Positions 5,628 through 6,417 of a DNA stretch of 6,417 bases are shown in pieces (the first letter of the stretch is position 1; each line of letters opens with the position of its first letter). Origin of the DNA: Deltaproteobacteria bacterium (lineage in GTDB: Bacteria; Myxococcota_A; Polyangia; Palsa-1104; JAEUJZ01); contig JAGNNG010000113.1 of NCBI GenBank assembly GCA_017990795.1, positions 1-6,417 of the forward strand. The letters run 5' to 3'. Position numbers and translations under genes: made by a program. The notes under the pieces are model-generated. The model was not told where the DNA came from. It saw only the letters and a program-made list of their open reading frames with translations, and searched no databases.

Positions 5628-6395
5628 ATGCCGCCTAAAGCCAAGCTCCTTTCTGGCCAGCTACAGCCGCAAGCCCAGTCGGTCGCCGAGCATGCCCCGC
5701 CGTCCCTGCTGCTGCCGCCGGGCTGGCAAGCCGCCCTGTCCGCGCAGCTGCAGCAGCCGTACTTTCGCCAGCTTTTGTCCTTTGTGGAAGCCGAGCGCCA
5801 GCAGCACACCGTCTATCCTCCGCCCGAGCTGTGCTTCGCCGCGCTGCAGCAGACGCCCCTTGAGGCGGTGCGCGTGGTCATCCTGGGTCAGGACCCGTAT
5901 CACGGCCCCGGACAGGCGCATGGGCTGGCGTTCTCGGTGCCGCCGGGAGTGCCGCTGCCGCCCTCGCTGCGCAACATCTTCAAAGAGCTAAACTCTGACC
6001 TGCCGCTGCCGAACGGTGCCGCCGCTGCGCCCGTCCCCACGTCGGGGTGCCTGACCGGCTGGGCGCGTCAGGGAGTGCTGCTGCTAAACACCGTGCTGAC
6101 CGTGCGCGCGGGGGCCGCCGCCTCTCACAAGAGCCAAGGCTGGGAGCGATTTACCGATGCCGTGCTACAGGCCGTCGCGCGCAGGCCGAGCCCGGCGGTG
6201 TTTGTGCTGTGGGGCGGACCGGCGCAGAAAAAAGCGGCGCTGCTTGAGGGGACCCAGCACCCGATCTTGTGCGCAGCGCACCCCTCGCCGCTGTCAGCCT
6301 GGAATGGTTTTTTAGGCAGCCGACCCTTTTCTAAAGTGAACGCGGCGCTGGCCTCGCTGGGGCAGCCGCCGATCGATTGGAGACAGACCGAATGA
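5628..6395 (+). CDS. ung: Uracil-DNA glycosylase, family 1
   Basis: Removes uracil from DNA arising by cytosine deamination or dUMP incorporation, leaving an abasic site for base-excision repair in the cytoplasm. The 255-residue sequence has all family-1 motifs: the water-activating loop GQDPYHGP at 87-94 with D89 as general base and Y91 blocking thymine, A97-H-G-L-A-F102-S-V with the stacking Phe, the uracil-specificity strand L151-L-L-N154-T-V-L-T-V, and the DNA-intercalation loop H218-P-S-P-L222-S-A with the catalytic His. N-terminal QQPYF (42-46) and C-terminal P248-I-D-W match E. coli Ung closely. It is longer than E. coli Ung (229) because of about 27 extra Pro/Gln/Ala-rich residues at the N-terminus and a small Ala/Pro-rich insertion at 127-138. 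ATG 5628 is the first plausible start; there is no SD before it. TGA at 6393-6395 overlaps the start of the next gene. Confidence 0.97.
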   Translation: MPPKAKLLSGQLQPQAQSVAEHAPPSLLLPPGWQAALSAQLQQPYFRQLLSFVEAERQQHTVYPPPELCFAALQQTPLEAVRVVILGQDPYHGPGQAHGLAFSVPPGVPLPPSLRNIFKELNSDLPLPNGAAAAPVPTSGCLTGWARQGVLLLNTVLTVRAGAAASHKSQGWERFTDAVLQAVARRPSPAVFVLWGGPAQKKAALLEGTQHPILCAAHPSPLSAWNGFLGSRPFSKVNAALASLGQPPIDWRQTE

Positions 6396-6417
6396 GCCAA
6401 ATGCGCAAAGAAAAGTT
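6392..6417 (+). CDS. Start of a downstream gene overlapping ung (3' partial)
   Basis: An ATG at 6392 overlaps the ung TGA as ATGA, a common arrangement for translationally coupled genes. The visible codons read M-S-Q-M-R-K-E-K and remain open to the window end. An alternative start is the ATG at 6401 in the same frame. Only eight full codons are visible, so neither reality nor function can be confirmed. Confidence 0.5.

Overview
The window looks like a piece of a GC-rich bacterial chromosome, most likely an acidobacterium of the Terriglobia type. This assignment is inferred from the style of the M16 zinc-less peptidase and of the GC-rich repeat DNA; no rRNA or other decisive marker is present. 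Sampled plus-strand lines show high GC in the flanking genes (541-600 is 43/60 G+C). The value is clearly lower in the HNH gene in the middle (1501-1560 is 30/60), which suggests that the central cassette was acquired.

Layout from left to right. (1) 1-1426, plus strand: the 3' part of an M16-family peptidase-like protein whose zinc motif is absent, so it is probably the non-catalytic partner of an M16 pair. (2) 3629-1453, minus strand: a two-gene operon made of an ABC/RecF-like AAA ATPase (PtuA-like) followed after 8 bases by an HNH endonuclease of the TIGR02646 / PtuB type. Together they form a Septu-like anti-phage pair. It converges on the peptidase gene with only 26 bases between the two stop codons. 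The HNH protein carries a 23-residue tandem duplication inside its cysteine/zinc loop. (3) 3630-4146: a repeat-rich intergenic region of about 517 bases. It holds a large nested palindrome and a 42-bp tandem array in which four units each contain a perfect GTGCCAAGGCAC palindrome. (4) 4147-5085, plus: an uncharacterised soluble alpha-helical protein of 312 residues. (5) 5136-5555, plus: a small STAS/SpoIIAA-like protein. (6) 5628-6395, plus: a complete family-1 uracil-DNA glycosylase (ung). (7) 6392 to the window end: the first codons of another gene, overlapping ung by ATGA.

The ATPase and HNH genes are expected to work as one defence complex in which the ATPase controls the nuclease. The flanking plus-strand genes are ordinary chromosomal genes with no evident link to it. 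The parts most worth following up are the duplicated zinc loop in the nuclease, the structured repeat DNA between the defence operon and the divergent gene, and promoter-like -10 elements placed so that two plus-strand genes could be translated from leaderless mRNAs. No reverse transcriptase, transposase, integrase, tRNA or CRISPR array is visible.
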